The position numbers and the translations under genes are program-made. The notes beneath the pieces were generated by a model. That model was not told the DNA's origin and ran no database searches. It saw only the letters and a list, made by a program, of their open reading frames with translations. From Bacteroidota bacterium (GTDB lineage: Bacteria > Bacteroidota > Bacteroidia > Bacteroidales > UBA7960), in assembly GCA_007694165.1 (NCBI GenBank), contig RECE01000245.1:19592-83591 (forward strand): a DNA stretch of 64,000 nucleotides, read 5' to 3'. Of this stretch, positions 8,296-17,167 are shown piece by piece (within the stretch, counting starts at the first letter, position 1; the number at the start of each line of letters is the position of its first letter).

Positions 8296-10698
8296 ATGCT
8301 ACAAAATAAGGATTTAAAGCTACCAGCGCTGTTAGTCTTGTTGCTATTAATCAGCCTTACCTGTTTGCAGGGACAAACCACCCGATACACCATCAGCGGA
8401 TATGTTTATGAAAAAGGAAGTCGCGAAACCCTTGTGGGTGCCAATATCTTTGAGCCTAACCTGCGAGTGGGTTCCACCTCCAATACTTACGGGTTTTACT
8501 CAATCACGGTTTCAGCAGATAGCGTGGAATTGATTTTTTCCTATGTAGGTTATGTGCCGGTTATCAAAGAACTGGTCTTAACCCAAAACCTGCGGCTTGA
8601 TATTGAACTTGACCCCAGCATAGATTTGCAGGAGGTGGTAGTTACCGATGAAAGAATGACCCGTATATCTCAAACTGCCCAGATGTCGCGACTGGATGTT
8701 CCTATCCAGCAAGCACGAAACATTCCTTCCCTTTTGGGAGAAAAAGATATGTTTAAGGTGCTTCAGTTGATGCCGGGGGTCCAGTCTGGTACGGAAGGTA
8801 CCAGCGGTTTTTACGTGAGGGGAGGGGGCCCCGATCAAAATCTTATCATCCTTGACGATGCCATAGTCTATAACGCCAGCCACTTATTTGGTTTCTTTTC
8901 TGTATTTAATGGTGACGCAGTTAAGAGTATGCAGCTTTATAAAGGAGGGTTCCCTGCAAGGTATGGTGGAAGACTTTCGTCAGTTTTGGATATCCAGATG
9001 AAGGATGGCAACAAGCAAAAGTTTGCCGGTGAAGGTGGGATAGGAATTATCAGCAGCCGTCTTACCCTGGAAGGGCCCATCATCAAAGACAAGGCTTCTT
9101 TCCTGGTTTCTGGCAGACGAACCTATCTTGATGCACTTACCCGGCCTTTTATGTCCGATGAAGGGTATGGAGGGTATTTTTTCTATGACCTCAACGTAAA
9201 GCTCAACTATGATATTGATCGCAATAATCGAATCTTTGTAAGTAGCTACATGGGAAGAGATAAGTTTTTCTTTAGAGATGACTACAGAAGCTCTGATTAT
9301 GAATATAGTTCTGAAGGAGGGATGTACTGGCAGAATATAACCACTACCGTGAGGTGGAATCATATTTTCAATGACCGCTTGTTTGCTAATGCTTCTTTCG
9401 TGTTTTCAGATTATTTACTGGAAATCTATGCCAAAGATAGAGACAGAAATCTGAATTCAAATGAAATACGTGCTTTTGACCTTCGCTACAATTCAGGAAT
9501 ACAGGATGTAGGTTTTAAGTATGATGTAAGCTGGCATCCCTTGCAAAATCATCATGTCAGGGCGGGAGTGCAGTCCATTCGGCATAAATTCACACCCACC
9601 GCAGTTGTGTTTCGCGATGATGACATAGGAAAGTTTGAAACCACTCAGGAAATCCATTATAGTCAAGAGTCGGGCATATACGTGGAAGATGAGATCAGTT
9701 TTGGAGATTTCCTGAAAATCAACCCAGGCCTCCGTTTTAGTCATTTCTATGCTGATAATAAGTCTTATCAGTACCTTGAGCCACGGTTCAATTCCAACCT
9801 GATACTTTACCCGCAACTCAGCTGGAAAGCATCCTTTGCCTCCATGAACCAGTATGTTCACCTTTTAAGCACTACCGGCATAGGTTTACCCACCGATTTA
9901 TGGGTTCCATCCACAAACCGGATTGCTCCCCAAAGAACCTGGCAGGTGGCTACCGGTTTTGCCTACGATTGGCTGGCAAGGAACCTGGAACTTTCTGTTG
10001 AGGGGTATTACAAAAAAGCTGACGATATTGTAGGTTACAAAGAAGGTGCATCGTTTCTTGTAATAGGTGATCCCGAAGGAGCGGGCGAATTTTCATGGCA
10101 GGATAACATCACCAGCGGTCAGGCCTGGGCATATGGTTTGGAATTTTTAGTTCAGAGAAAAGTGGGCAAATTTTCCGGTTGGGCAGGTTATACCCTTTCC
10201 TGGATTCAGCATCAGTTTGATGATCTGAATTTTGGTGAGAAGTTCTGGGCACGTTACGACCGCAGACACGATCTCTCGCTGGTAGGAATCTATGAATTTT
10301 CGCCCCGTACAACTTTTAGTGCAACCTGGGTGTATGCTACAGGAAACGCTTATGATTTGGGAACCGGTCGCTTCCCGGTTATTACCCATCCCGTATCTGG
10401 AAACGATAACCAAAACTACTATGGTGATCGCTGGTGGAACTCTGCCAACGTGTATGACAAGAAGAACAGTTTCAGGGCCGCTTCTTACCAGCGACTCGAT
10501 GTGGGAGTACAGTTTCACAAAGATATTACCCGCTTTGGAGTTCCCGTAGAGCGAACCATTGAAATTGGCGCGTATAATGCTTACAGCCGAAAGAATCCCT
10601 TCTTTTACTATTGGGACGAAAGGGCTCATGGCTCGCGGTTGATGCAGGTGAGTATTTTTCCTATTGTGCCATCCATTAGTGTTAACTTTAAGTTCTAG
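8296..10698 (+). CDS. TonB-dependent outer membrane receptor with CarboxypepD_reg-like domain
   Basis: Outer membrane importer energised by TonB. From the ATG at 8296 the order is: signal peptide ending near LTCLQGQ; a CarboxypepD_reg-like domain (YTISGYVYEKGSRETLVGANIF); a plug domain with QLMPGVQSGTEGTSGFYVRGGGPDQN and a typical YKGGFPARYGGRLSSVLD segment; then a beta-barrel ending in a phenylalanine (SVNFKF). The listed upstream start at 8248 adds residues that do not resemble a signal peptide. The DUF4249-type lipoprotein gene 115 bases downstream is the usual partner of this receptor class, so the two probably form one uptake or surface complex. Substrate not predictable; no glycan or siderophore enzymes are adjacent. 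Confidence 0.92.
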   Translation: MLQNKDLKLPALLVLLLLISLTCLQGQTTRYTISGYVYEKGSRETLVGANIFEPNLRVGSTSNTYGFYSITVSADSVELIFSYVGYVPVIKELVLTQNLRLDIELDPSIDLQEVVVTDERMTRISQTAQMSRLDVPIQQARNIPSLLGEKDMFKVLQLMPGVQSGTEGTSGFYVRGGGPDQNLIILDDAIVYNASHLFGFFSVFNGDAVKSMQLYKGGFPARYGGRLSSVLDIQMKDGNKQKFAGEGGIGIISSRLTLEGPIIKDKASFLVSGRRTYLDALTRPFMSDEGYGGYFFYDLNVKLNYDIDRNNRIFVSSYMGRDKFFFRDDYRSSDYEYSSEGGMYWQNITTTVRWNHIFNDRLFANASFVFSDYLLEIYAKDRDRNLNSNEIRAFDLRYNSGIQDVGFKYDVSWHPLQNHHVRAGVQSIRHKFTPTAVVFRDDDIGKFETTQEIHYSQESGIYVEDEISFGDFLKINPGLRFSHFYADNKSYQYLEPRFNSNLILYPQLSWKASFASMNQYVHLLSTTGIGLPTDLWVPSTNRIAPQRTWQVATGFAYDWLARNLELSVEGYYKKADDIVGYKEGASFLVIGDPEGAGEFSWQDNITSGQAWAYGLEFLVQRKVGKFSGWAGYTLSWIQHQFDDLNFGEKFWARYDRRHDLSLVGIYEFSPRTTFSATWVYATGNAYDLGTGRFPVITHPVSGNDNQNYYGDRWWNSANVYDKKNSFRAASYQRLDVGVQFHKDITRFGVPVERTIEIGAYNAYSRKNPFFYYWDERAHGSRLMQVSIFPIVPSISVNFKF

Positions 10699-10813
10699 TG
10701 GTCCGTGAGAAAAAGGTTTTTTACTCGTTTGCTAAAACTTTGGTCTGATTCTTTACTTATTGATAGCTTTAGTATTGCAGCAAACCCAGAATTTACATCA
10801 AAATATACACAAG

Positions 10814-11785
10814 ATGCATAAAAGAAATATTTCAGCTTTGTTGTCTCCATATGCCTGTTGCAAGCATATCTTCATTGTTTTTGCTCTGCTGATAACAATG
10901 ACAGGATGCGAGGATTTTTTTATCAGTGAGGTGGATAATGTAAAAATTCCGGGAAGTGAACCCCAGCTGGTGGTAAATTCCTATATCTCGCCCCAGGATA
11001 CTTTGATTAAGGTTTATGTTCACCGAAGCAGGCCCCATGGAATGACTCACGTGGAAGTATCGCCGGTGAATGAAAATGCTGAGGTGTATATGGCCCCCAA
11101 AGGAGGTGAATTTAAAAAGTTGTCCTATGACTTCAACCTGAGAGCGTTTATAATCCCCGCAACCGAATTTCCTGTGGCACCAGGAAAGGATTATCAGCTC
11201 AAAGTGGAAACACCCAACGGTGAGTCTGTTGAAGCAGAATGTCACGTACCTGAACATGCCGTTGAAGATGTTTCATTTGTTGATCTAAGGGTTGTATATG
11301 ATACCTGGGGCGGTATGGAAGTACTGATTGGCTGGTCTGTGAAACCGCTTAAAACCGCTGAAACCAACTATTTTCGCACCGGAGGATTTGTACGCTCCTA
11401 TAGGGTTCGTAATTATGGTGATAATGATACCATATATGCAGGTTCTCAGGATCTTTGGCTTGACCGTGGTAATGAATTATTTTCTGATGCAGCAGGAGCA
11501 AGGTACAATTTCAGGGGAGAGTTTTTTGGCTGGATTGACATCGATGGCACACAGGGTCAGGATGAATACTATCAGAATATCGATTCTGTCTTTGTTACTG
11601 TGATTCAGAGCGATTTTTCTTATTTCCGTTTTCATCAAAGTGTAGAAAATTATTTCTATTATGATGATGACTTTCCCTTTGCTGAACCCGTGCATATTTA
11701 CAGCAACATAAAGGGAGGGTTGGGTGCCTTTGGTGGTTATAGCAGGAGAGATTATTTGTTGCGGGTCTTCCCACCTGCCAACTAA
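10814..11785 (+). CDS. DUF4249-type lipoprotein, partner of the TonB receptor
   Basis: Predicted outer-membrane-associated lipoprotein. The lipobox is LITMTGC, and the mature protein begins EDFFISEVDNVKIPGSEPQLVVNSYISPQDTLIKV in short stretches typical of DUF4249, with later PGKDYQLKVETPNGESV resembling the family's Ig-like second domain. The listed ORF starts at 10760, but the ATG at 10814 gives a sensible signal peptide (MHKRNISALL...). It follows the TonB receptor on the same strand with a short gap and no terminator, so co-transcription is likely. In this gene pair the lipoprotein is thought to act as a surface lid or docking partner; that role is inference here. Confidence 0.85.
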   Translation: MHKRNISALLSPYACCKHIFIVFALLITMTGCEDFFISEVDNVKIPGSEPQLVVNSYISPQDTLIKVYVHRSRPHGMTHVEVSPVNENAEVYMAPKGGEFKKLSYDFNLRAFIIPATEFPVAPGKDYQLKVETPNGESVEAECHVPEHAVEDVSFVDLRVVYDTWGGMEVLIGWSVKPLKTAETNYFRTGGFVRSYRVRNYGDNDTIYAGSQDLWLDRGNELFSDAAGARYNFRGEFFGWIDIDGTQGQDEYYQNIDSVFVTVIQSDFSYFRFHQSVENYFYYDDDFPFAEPVHIYSNIKGGLGAFGGYSRRDYLLRVFPPAN

Positions 11786-11802
11786 AATTGAGACTTAAAG
11801 TC

Positions 11803-11837
11803 TTTGATGAAGTTGTAAAAAACTTTCCCTATTTTTG
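11803..11837 (+). promoter_or_regulatory. Bacteroidota-type promoter for the symporter gene
   Basis: TTTG (11803-11806) and an exact TAnnTTTG box, TATTTTTG (11830-11837), are separated by 23 bases, at the long end of the accepted spacing. The start codon is 26 bases downstream. Confidence 0.5.
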
Positions 11838-11862
11838 CCGCTTCTAATTTAATGCTCCAACC

Positions 11863-13323
11863 ATGACTTCTAATGTAATATTATTTAGTTTTCTCATATA
11901 TACCCTGCTGATTTTTTCCATTTCGCGTTTTACTTCGCGAAAGGCGAACAATGAATCCTATTTTCTGGGCAACCGAAATTCTCCATGGTATGTGGTAGCC
12001 TACGGCATGATTGGTGCATCTTTGAGTGGTGTGACTTTTATGTCGGTTCCCGGGCTGGTGGAAGCTGAAAGCTTTTCTTACATGGTGCTGGTGATGGGCT
12101 ACCTGGCAGGCTATTTTGTCATTGCCCTGGTGCTGCTGCCCATGTACTACAAGATGAACCTAACTTCCATTTATACTTACCTGGAAAAACGGTTTGGATT
12201 CTCATCCTACAAAACCGGAGCTTTTTATTTTATCATTTCCCGTTTGATAGGTACTTCGTTTCGAATGTTCCTGGTAGTAAATGTATTGCAGTTGTTCGTT
12301 TTTGACCATTGGGGAATTCCTTTCTGGGTTACTGTAGGGTTGTTTATGGTGCTGATATTGCTCTACACTTTCCAGGGTGGAATCAAAACCATTGTATGGA
12401 CCGATACTTTGCAAACAACTTTCATGATTTCGGCTGTAGTGATTACCATATTTATCATTGCCAATTCATTGGGTATGAGCCTGGGAGATTTATGGGGAGA
12501 AGCCTCATCCAGGGGATACACCAAAATGTTTGTTACTGATTATACTGATCCACGATTCTTTCTGAAACAGTTTTTTGCCGGGATGTTTATTACCATTGTA
12601 ATGACCGGACTTGATCAGGATATGATGCAAAAAAACCTCAGTTGCCGCAACCTGAGAGATGCACAAAAAAATATTTTCACCTTTGGATTTATTTTGATTC
12701 CGGTCAATCTTATGTTTCTGTTCCTGGGAGCTGTTCTTTGGATTTATGCCGGCCAATTTGATATTGAATTTCTGCAAAATTCCGACGATCTGTTTCCCAC
12801 GCTTGCCCTTCAATATCTGAGTGTTGTTGCAGGACTTACTTTCTTCTTTGGATTGATATCCGCAGCCTACTCCAGTGCCGATGGCACCCTTACTGCCCTT
12901 ACCACTGTTTTTTGCATCGATTTTCTGGGCCTTAAACGCAAGGCAGGTATTACTGAAGAAAGAATCAAAAAAATCAGGTATATAGTGCATATCACATTTT
13001 CTGTCATTGTATTGTTCATCATTATTGGATACCGTGCCATCAACGACACGGCCCTTATCAGTAAACTGTTCACCATCGCAGGCTATACTTACGGGCCTTT
13101 GCTGGGTTTATACTTTTTCGGACTGTATACCAAATTGCAGGTGCGCGACAAATGGGTGCCCATTTTGTGCATTGCATCACCCATTCTTAGTTACTTGCTC
13201 AGTATTAACTCCGAGCAGTTGCTCTGGGGGTATAAGTTCGGGTTTGAAATCCTGATTGTCAACGGTGGAATTACCGCATTGGGTCTATGGGCTTTGTCTA
13301 GAAAAAAACAAACACAACAATAA
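11863..13323 (+). CDS. Sodium:solute symporter (SSS family)
   Basis: Inner-membrane sodium-coupled transporter of 486 residues. About 13 hydrophobic helices are visible, starting with the family pattern: a first helix, then RKANNESYFLGNRNSPWYVVAYGMIGASLSGVTFMSVPG, which covers the Na+-binding and substrate-binding part of the LeuT-like fold, and a later GLISAAYSSADGTLTALTT segment typical of SSS helix 8. Length is normal. Substrates in this family range from sugars to carboxylates, amino acids and sialic acid, and nothing nearby discriminates among them. It has its own likely promoter just upstream, so it is probably a single-gene unit. Confidence 0.9.
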   Translation: MTSNVILFSFLIYTLLIFSISRFTSRKANNESYFLGNRNSPWYVVAYGMIGASLSGVTFMSVPGLVEAESFSYMVLVMGYLAGYFVIALVLLPMYYKMNLTSIYTYLEKRFGFSSYKTGAFYFIISRLIGTSFRMFLVVNVLQLFVFDHWGIPFWVTVGLFMVLILLYTFQGGIKTIVWTDTLQTTFMISAVVITIFIIANSLGMSLGDLWGEASSRGYTKMFVTDYTDPRFFLKQFFAGMFITIVMTGLDQDMMQKNLSCRNLRDAQKNIFTFGFILIPVNLMFLFLGAVLWIYAGQFDIEFLQNSDDLFPTLALQYLSVVAGLTFFFGLISAAYSSADGTLTALTTVFCIDFLGLKRKAGITEERIKKIRYIVHITFSVIVLFIIIGYRAINDTALISKLFTIAGYTYGPLLGLYFFGLYTKLQVRDKWVPILCIASPILSYLLSINSEQLLWGYKFGFEILIVNGGITALGLWALSRKKQTQQ

Positions 13324-13358
13324 ACACAAAGGTTACTGGGTATTGAATTCCCGTTGCT

Positions 13359-13571
13359 TTAGCTCTCATCTTGTAGCACAATTCTTACACACAAGGATTC
13401 CATTCCTTCGTGGCATGCCTGTATATAAGTTTCCACTTCTTTTCGTTTTACCAACTTCGATATTTCAATTTTGAATTCATTGTGGTTTTCCCTGTTGTAA
13501 AGCGAACATAACTGTTCGTAATCGGTCACTATTTCCCGTTGGTCTTCCATGGATTTTTTTTGCAATTCCAT
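13359..13571 (-). CDS. Small hypothetical protein
   Basis: Possible 70-residue soluble protein encoded opposite the flanking genes in an otherwise empty 360-base gap. The translation is rich in charged and helical residues (DYEQLCSLYNRENHNEFKIE), has protein-like composition and two cysteines, and could alternatively start at an internal Met eight residues in. No family recognised, and no regulatory site is clear. It is kept because nothing else explains the gap and composition is not that of a random shadow. It could still be spurious. Confidence 0.4.
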   Translation of the reverse strand: MELQKKSMEDQREIVTDYEQLCSLYNRENHNEFKIEISKLVKRKEVETYIQACHEGMESLCVRIVLQDES

Positions 13572-13682
13572 GGGAAAATATGTTAAGTATCACATTGATA
13601 GTTTCTTAATGGTCATGGTACGTAAATTGTTAATGGGTTTGGGAAATAATCAATTAATTCTAATCATTATTAGCAATCAACA

Positions 13683-14966
13683 ATGAAAACAAAAGAAAAA
13701 ATCATTATCACTTTAATTCTGGCCCTGGTAACCGTTTTTCAACTGAATGGCCAATCTCCTGAAGATAAGCCTTTACGGGATTTTCAGCTAAGTATGTTTC
13801 CTCTGGTGGGTACCGATGGGTATCAGACACGTGATTATCGTTATCAGTTTAGCCTTAATATGTTTATGGGACTTACCGGTGGGATACAGGGCCTGGAAGC
13901 AGGTGGTTTCTTAAATATTACTGAGGGTCGTGTTGAAGGAGTGCAGCTTTCCGGTTTTGGAAATGTGGTGAGGGGAGACGTGAAAGGTTTTCAGGGAGCC
14001 GGGTTTATGAATGTTGTTGCCGGCTCCACAGAAGCGATTCATTTTGCCGGATTCATTAACAACATACGGGGAGACCATGAGGGTGTAAAAGGAGCTGGGT
14101 TTATGAATGTAGTGGGTGGCAATAGCCGGTCAGTTACAGGAGCTGGCTTTATGAATGTCACCCGTGGTGATTTTGAAGGAGTAAGTGGTGCAGGTTTTAT
14201 GAATGTTACAGCGGGCAGCTCCCAGGGTGTGATGGGTGCCGGATTTATGAATGTAACAGCGGGAGAGACCCAGGGAGTATATGGAGCTGGTTTCGGAAAC
14301 TTTTCTGCCGGCACGATGCAGGGTGCACAACTGGCAGGGTTTATGAATGTGGCAGGCGATGTGCAGGGGATGCAGATTGCCGGATTTCTTAATGCTGCTT
14401 CAAAAGTTGAAGGCTTTCAGTTTGGTTTTATCAATGTAAGTGATACCATTTCAGGTGTTCCTATTGGTTTTCTGAGCGTAACCCGCAAGGGTGGTTTGAG
14501 ACAACTGGAGCTGGCAACAAGTGATATTATGTATACTAATCTTTCGTTTAAAATAGGGGTGCCTGCTTTTTACAATATTTTCTCGGTGGGTGCAAGGCCT
14601 TTTCACGACAAGTTGTTTACTGCTACAGGATACGGTATTGGTACCCGTATAACTCTTTCTCCCGAAGTGTCATTCCTCCAGCTGGAGGGTCATTCTTACC
14701 AGATTCATCATGACTGGAAATGGTGGGGCAATCAAAAAACAAACCTCCTCAATGAATTTCGTACCCTGTATTCCCATTCTTTAAATGATAGGATTCAGCT
14801 CTTTGGAGGTGCGGTTCTTTACAATCATATTTTCAATACTTCAGGTGATTATACTGCAGATGAGCTGGAGCTTACTTCCAGAAGCTTTTATGAACGCGAG
14901 TGGAAAAGCTATACCTCACAATGGTGGGTAGGTGCACGGGCGGGTGTAACCTTTGTTATCCGCTAA
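13683..14966 (+). CDS. Secreted protein with 16-residue GF-N-G repeats (LA_2272-like surface repeat)
   Basis: Exported protein of 427 residues with a signal peptide ending near QLNGQ. Residues about 70-265 are a tandem array of roughly 12 units with a 16-residue period, consensus GFMNVTxGxxxGVxGA; the last three units shorten to 14-15 residues and lose the glycines. The remaining 160 residues look like beta-barrel strands, ending in GARAGVTFVIR. The regular glycine/asparagine ladder suggests a beta-solenoid followed by an outer-membrane anchor. The repeat type resembles proteins annotated as LA_2272-family surface repeat proteins, recalled from memory. Function unknown. The array creates long antisense ORFs, which are artefacts. 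A strong terminator follows. Confidence 0.78.
   Translation: MKTKEKIIITLILALVTVFQLNGQSPEDKPLRDFQLSMFPLVGTDGYQTRDYRYQFSLNMFMGLTGGIQGLEAGGFLNITEGRVEGVQLSGFGNVVRGDVKGFQGAGFMNVVAGSTEAIHFAGFINNIRGDHEGVKGAGFMNVVGGNSRSVTGAGFMNVTRGDFEGVSGAGFMNVTAGSSQGVMGAGFMNVTAGETQGVYGAGFGNFSAGTMQGAQLAGFMNVAGDVQGMQIAGFLNAASKVEGFQFGFINVSDTISGVPIGFLSVTRKGGLRQLELATSDIMYTNLSFKIGVPAFYNIFSVGARPFHDKLFTATGYGIGTRITLSPEVSFLQLEGHSYQIHHDWKWWGNQKTNLLNEFRTLYSHSLNDRIQLFGGAVLYNHIFNTSGDYTADELELTSRSFYEREWKSYTSQWWVGARAGVTFVIR
13899..14478 (+). repeat. Coding 48-bp repeat array (16-residue protein repeat)
   Basis: About 12 imperfect units of 48 bp (42-48 near the end) encode the GF-x-N-V-x-x-G solenoid of the surrounding gene. The central copies, with GGAGCTGGNTTTATGAATGT cores, are the most alike at DNA level, suggesting recent unit duplication. 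Boundaries are approximate. Confidence 0.8.
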
Positions 14967-14998
14967 GCAGTTCGTTCAGAATATAATTTAATAAGTTA

Positions 14999-15037
14999 CG
15001 GGCCCGAAAGACTGTTCTCTATAGTCTTTCGGGCCCG
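14999..15037. terminator. Terminator hairpin between convergent genes
   Basis: Perfect 15-bp inverted repeat CGGGCCCGAAAGACT / AGTCTTTCGGGCCCG with a 9-base loop, 33 bases after the repeat-protein stop and 41 before the end of the M14 peptidase gene on the other strand. It lacks a long T-run but is very stable and could serve both genes. Confidence 0.65.
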
Positions 15038-15077
15038 TTCTCACTTACCCTGTCAGTTATTTGACTGTGCAAAATGT

Positions 15078-16838
15078 TTAATCGTTCTTTAATATCCTGC
15101 CCACAGGATAAATATTATGCTTCTGGTCATAGTAAGGAGTTTGTTCATAAAACCAGGAAAGAATAGCATAGGGATTATTGGCCATTGAAGGATTCTCCTT
15201 CAGTGCATTGTCAAGACCCTGTCTGAGCGAGGGATCGCTGGCCAGCATCTCGCGGGCCATAGTCTCCATCACATAGCTTTCAAAATACTCAACCCTTTCA
15301 AAAACAGCATTGAAAAATCCCCAGTACACAAAAGAACCCGGAGCCATGGGCTCCAATGCGTGGGCAATGAGGCGTGCACGGGATTGGTTCATAGGTATTA
15401 CAGCTGAACCTTTCAGGTATTCTCTCTCCTGGTGGATAAGCTCTGTGGTGAAAGCAGCAGTTTGTCTCCCTTCATTGGATCGGGATGCCAGCTGAACATC
15501 CCTGAAACGGTAAGTCTCCACGGGAATGGTCCGGTTTTCCTCCAGGATGGTCATCTCTATGCCATGAAGCTGAAGTCTTTCAATAATTTCAGCATATTCC
15601 ACTGGCACAACATATGCCTCGGGCAACATAACACTGTAAGCAGGTTTGTTTTGGTTAAACCAGGGTATCTGATAGGTTACCGGCTTATCAGGTTCATAAA
15701 TAAACCAGTTTCCTCCGGAGAGTGTGCTTTTCTTTTTGGTGTATTCAACCCCAAGAAAGTCAACTATTACTGAATCTGATGTAAGCTCCCATCGCAATGG
15801 AAACTTTTCCTGACGAAAGGCTTCTGAAGCTGTATATTCATCGGCTTTGCTTATAACCTCTCTCAGCTTCTTATCCTGATGAAGGAAATGCAAGGTGTTT
15901 ACAATCATCAGATAGGTTGACTCTACTCTTTTGGGATAGGGTTTTAGCATGTGAGTTTCCAATAACAGGCCGGGCCTGTTGAGCTCTGAGGCATAACTGT
16001 TGGAAAACATGGGATGTCCAACCCGGCTTTGCAATCCACTACGTGGGTCATGCCATGAACGATAGGTGACATAGGGAAAAATGGGGTAATTGTCCGCTTC
16101 CATTGATTTTTCCATGTGGGGCAAATAGTTTTCATTGATCCAACCCATAAGGCCGGGGTCGGCACCCCCGAAAATATCCATGGCATAGGTCATGGTATAC
16201 TGATAATCTCCTCCATTGGTAGAATGCGTATCGATAAAGAAGTCTGGCTCCCAGTGATGCCAGAGTTTAAGCAAGGCCTGCATCTCCTCAGAATCAGCTT
16301 TTAGATAGTCCCGGTTCAGGTTAAGGTTGCGGGCATTGGTGCGCCATCCCATCTCCTCGGGCCCGTCCTGATTGATCCGGTTATAGGGTCCGAACCGTTC
16401 ATGTCCGTCAGCGTTGAGTATGGGAATAAAAAGAAGGGTAATATTGTCAAGGTATTCAAGATGTTTTCCGTGAATTGCTATATCACGCAACAGCTGCAGG
16501 CCGGCATCTTTGCCAACGGGTTCACCCGGATGAATCGACGCCTGGACAAGAACCACCAGGTGTTCAGAATCATGAACATTTCCCGGTGCAAAGTTTTCCT
16601 GTTTATTGACAATAAGTACCCCTAAATCTCTGTTTTGATGACTGCTGCCAAAAACTTCATAATGAATTATGGGCGAACTATCGGCAAGTTGCCGGCTGAA
16701 TGCCATGGTTTCCTCATAAGAGGGAGTGCTGTTGTGTTCGTGCTTTTCATACCAGGTCAGCCATGAATTTTCTGCATCTGCAATAAAAATCCCAGTAGTA
16801 AAAATAAAGAATATAATGAATGTGAGTCTGTTTAGCAT
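15078..16838 (-). CDS. Exported M14-family zinc carboxypeptidase
   Basis: Zinc metallopeptidase, probably periplasmic, that trims C-terminal residues from peptides. The ATG at 16838 gives a clear signal peptide (MLNRLTFIIFFIFTTGIFIADA), unlike the longer listed ORF. Zinc ligands fit M14: SIHPGEP supplies H103 and E106, and FIDTHSTNGG supplies H205. A TNARNLNLNRDYLKAD segment matches the M14 substrate-binding Asn-Arg region, and LLLETHMLKPYP carries the expected catalytic glutamate. The 586-residue length includes a C-terminal extension without a T9SS sorting domain, so it is expected to stay in the periplasm. Divergent from the DUF2007-Usp gene across a 329-base gap. Confidence 0.87.
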   Translation of the reverse strand: MLNRLTFIIFFIFTTGIFIADAENSWLTWYEKHEHNSTPSYEETMAFSRQLADSSPIIHYEVFGSSHQNRDLGVLIVNKQENFAPGNVHDSEHLVVLVQASIHPGEPVGKDAGLQLLRDIAIHGKHLEYLDNITLLFIPILNADGHERFGPYNRINQDGPEEMGWRTNARNLNLNRDYLKADSEEMQALLKLWHHWEPDFFIDTHSTNGGDYQYTMTYAMDIFGGADPGLMGWINENYLPHMEKSMEADNYPIFPYVTYRSWHDPRSGLQSRVGHPMFSNSYASELNRPGLLLETHMLKPYPKRVESTYLMIVNTLHFLHQDKKLREVISKADEYTASEAFRQEKFPLRWELTSDSVIVDFLGVEYTKKKSTLSGGNWFIYEPDKPVTYQIPWFNQNKPAYSVMLPEAYVVPVEYAEIIERLQLHGIEMTILEENRTIPVETYRFRDVQLASRSNEGRQTAAFTTELIHQEREYLKGSAVIPMNQSRARLIAHALEPMAPGSFVYWGFFNAVFERVEYFESYVMETMAREMLASDPSLRQGLDNALKENPSMANNPYAILSWFYEQTPYYDQKHNIYPVGRILKND

Positions 16839-17167
16839 GATTTGTTTTTTTATTTGAGAAAAGCTTGCCGGCAAAAATATTGAAATACAGCGAAGCAGGA
16901 AGCTTTGTTTTTGCTTGAATAGTGCCAAAAAAAGTGAAAGTTCACCGGTTGCTTTATTAAACCAGCTTCAATAACCCTTCTCTGGAATTAACTATGCAGG
17001 GTTTCGCTTTGGTTCGTGGATAATTGAAATTCCTTCACAGACTCTTAACTATATGTTTTTTCTTTGAAATGAAGGCATTGGATGCTTGTGAATAAGTAGT
17101 ATTTTCCGTATATTTAAGGCGTCTTAAGTTATAGTTGATAGTATGAATTCTTAAATATATCAGTGTT
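16839..17167. other. Divergent intergenic region, no gene seen
   Basis: Gap of 329 bases between the M14 peptidase and the DUF2007-Usp gene, so it should hold both promoters. It is A/T-rich, with no ORF of convincing composition, and I found no full TTTG/TAnnTTTG pair, hairpin or repeat. Confidence 0.6.

Noticed and set aside
10147-10629. 160-residue antisense ORF in the TonB receptor
   Set aside because: It is fully inside the conserved beta-barrel coding region, with no recognisable motif or start signal.
14039-14330. Antisense ORFs of 91 and 66 residues opposite the repeat array
   Set aside because: They exist only because the coding repeat has open complementary frames; their Pro/Thr-rich repeated translations mirror the array.
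13899-14478. CRISPR-like regular repeats
   Set aside because: The 48-bp units are in frame, have no spacers and encode a 16-residue protein repeat with a signal peptide upstream.
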